NCBI GenBank assembly: GCA_903923345.1
Contig: CAIXXI010000115.1
Coordinates: 1-6,357 of the forward strand
Source of the DNA: an uncultured Burkholderiales bacterium
GTDB lineage: Bacteria > Pseudomonadota > Gammaproteobacteria > Burkholderiales > Burkholderiaceae_E
Length of the DNA: 6,357 nt
Direction of reading: 5' to 3'
Below, piece by piece: positions 5,347 to 6,357 of this stretch. The number at the start of each line of letters is the position of its first letter. The stretch's first letter is position 1. Under the pieces are notes generated by a model. It was given only the letters and a program-made list of their open reading frames with translations. It had not been told where the DNA came from and ran no database searches. The position numbers were made by a program, and so were the translations under genes.

Positions 5347-6357
5347 ATGCTGATCGACTTCTTCTTACACCTGCGAACAGCGAAGCTGCCCGTTTCGATC
5401 AAGGAATACCTCACGCTGCTTGAGGCGATGCGCAAGAACGTGATTGGCCAGTCGGTCGATGACTTCTACTTTCTGTCGCGGGCAACCCTGGTCAAGGACG
5501 AGCGCAATTTCGATAAATTCGACAAGGCTTTCGGCGCTTATTTCAAGGGCGTTGACAGCATCGAGGGCATCGATATCGATGTGCCGCTCGATTGGCTCAA
5601 GCGCCAGCTGCAGCGCGAATTCACCGCTGAAGAAAAGGCGGCGATCGAGGCCATGGGCGGTCTGGACAAATTGCTCGAGCGGCTCAAGGAGCTGCTGGAA
5701 GAGCAAAAAGAGCGCCACGAGGGCGGCAAGAAGTGGATCGGCACCAATGGCACCTCGCCGTTTGGCAATGGCGGCTTCAATCCCGAAGGCATCCGGGTCG
5801 GCGGCCCTCCAGGCGGCAATCGCACCGGCGTCAAGGTCTGGGAGCAGCGTGCCTACAAGGACTATGACGACCAGGTCGAACTCGGCACCCGCAACATCAA
5901 GGTTGCGCTGCGCCGGCTGCGCAAATTTGCACGTCAGGGCGCAGAAGACGAACTGGATCTGGACGACACCATTGCCTCGACCGCCCGCAATGCCGGCTAT
6001 CTGGACATCAAGATGGTTCCGGAGCGCCATAACACCATCAAGGTGCTGATGCTGCTCGATGTCGGCGGCACGATGGACGACCACATCAAGCGCACGGAAG
6101 AGCTCTTCTCGGCAGCCAAGACCGAGTTCAAGCACATGGAGTTCTACTACTTCCACAACTGCGTCTATGACTTCGTGTGGAAGAACAATCGCCGCCGTCA
6201 CTCCGAGCGGATGATGACCTGGGATCTGCTGCGCAAGTACAACGCCGATTACCGGCTGATCTTCGTGGGCGACGCGACCATGAGCCCGTACGAAATCCTG
6301 CAACCCGGCGGCTCGGTGGAATACAACAACGAGGAAGCCGGTGCGATCTGGCTGCAG
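5347..6357 (+). CDS. CoxE-type VWA-domain protein, MoxR partner (3' end cut by window)
   Basis: The frame is open from the ATG at 5347 to the last base, giving 337 residues with no stop. Family members are around 390-400 residues, so roughly the last 60 are missing. The N-terminal part is helical (LIDFFLHLRTAKLPVSIKEY, then a charged helix at about 95-129). A Gly/Pro/Asn-rich linker follows (about 131-161), and then a C-terminal VWA domain from about residue 230. The metal-site motif reads DVGGTMD (238-244) instead of the classic DxSxS, and a second conserved Asp lies in VGDATMSPYE (Asp309). In CoxE-like proteins the VWA domain is thought to link the MoxR ATPase to its target enzyme. A start at 5347 with GGAG six bases upstream is well supported. 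The likely partner is the MoxR ATPase, from which it is separated by the SMR and GNAT genes. It is probably cytoplasmic, as I see no signal peptide. Confidence 0.92.
   Translation, partial: MLIDFFLHLRTAKLPVSIKEYLTLLEAMRKNVIGQSVDDFYFLSRATLVKDERNFDKFDKAFGAYFKGVDSIEGIDIDVPLDWLKRQLQREFTAEEKAAIEAMGGLDKLLERLKELLEEQKERHEGGKKWIGTNGTSPFGNGGFNPEGIRVGGPPGGNRTGVKVWEQRAYKDYDDQVELGTRNIKVALRRLRKFARQGAEDELDLDDTIASTARNAGYLDIKMVPERHNTIKVLMLLDVGGTMDDHIKRTEELFSAAKTEFKHMEFYYFHNCVYDFVWKNNRRRHSERMMTWDLLRKYNADYRLIFVGDATMSPYEILQPGGSVEYNNEEAGAIWLQ

Noticed and set aside
5365..6303. A 312-codon open frame on the minus strand
   Set aside because: It lies wholly antisense to the VWA gene, whose plus-strand protein has clear family motifs and a good ribosome binding site. 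Long antisense frames are common opposite GC-rich genes.

Overview
The window is GC-rich (clearly above 60% by eye) and densely packed. Its gene content looks like a chromosomal segment of a proteobacterium, most likely a betaproteobacterium. The support for that is the fdhD-mobA-moeA block, paired periplasmic monohaem cytochromes c next to a MoxR ATPase, and a CoxE-type VWA protein. This placement rests on remembered family and neighbourhood patterns, not on a search. There are no RNA genes, insertion sequences, integrases or CRISPR arrays, and no gene-free stretch longer than about 160 bases.

Region 1 (1-2496, + strand) is a molybdenum-cofactor block: the C-terminal 194 residues of FdhD, then MobA, then MoeA. 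Both junctions are 4-base ATGA stop/start overlaps, so the three genes are almost certainly one translationally coupled transcript. MoeA inserts molybdate into molybdopterin, MobA adds GMP to make the bis-MGD form, and FdhD provides the sulfur ligand for formate dehydrogenase. A formate dehydrogenase operon just upstream is likely but lies outside the window.

Region 2 (2507-3224, - strand) holds two small secreted monohaem class I cytochromes c, 10 bases apart, convergent with moeA. They share a 161-base divergent promoter region (3225-3385) with the rightward genes. That region contains two facing -10-like boxes and a short hairpin that covers the ribosome binding site of the first cytochrome.

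Region 3 (3386-6357, + strand) encodes a MoxR-family AAA+ ATPase, an EmrE-like SMR transporter, a RimJ/RimL-like GNAT acetyltransferase and, open to the window edge, a CoxE-type VWA protein. MoxR ATPases and VWA proteins work as pairs in metalloenzyme activation or protein-complex remodelling; the CoxD/CoxE pair of aerobic CO dehydrogenase is the best-known relative. Here the pair is split by the SMR and GNAT genes, and the VWA gene carries its own strong ribosome binding site.

Nothing here is plainly a new system. The part most worth following up is the cytochrome c pair facing a MoxR/VWA pair beside molybdenum-cofactor genes. It could be a maturation or remodelling module for a redox metalloenzyme whose target is not visible. 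Secondary points are the degenerate MIDAS motif of the VWA protein, the single-cysteine form of FdhD, and the hairpin over the cytochrome ribosome binding site.
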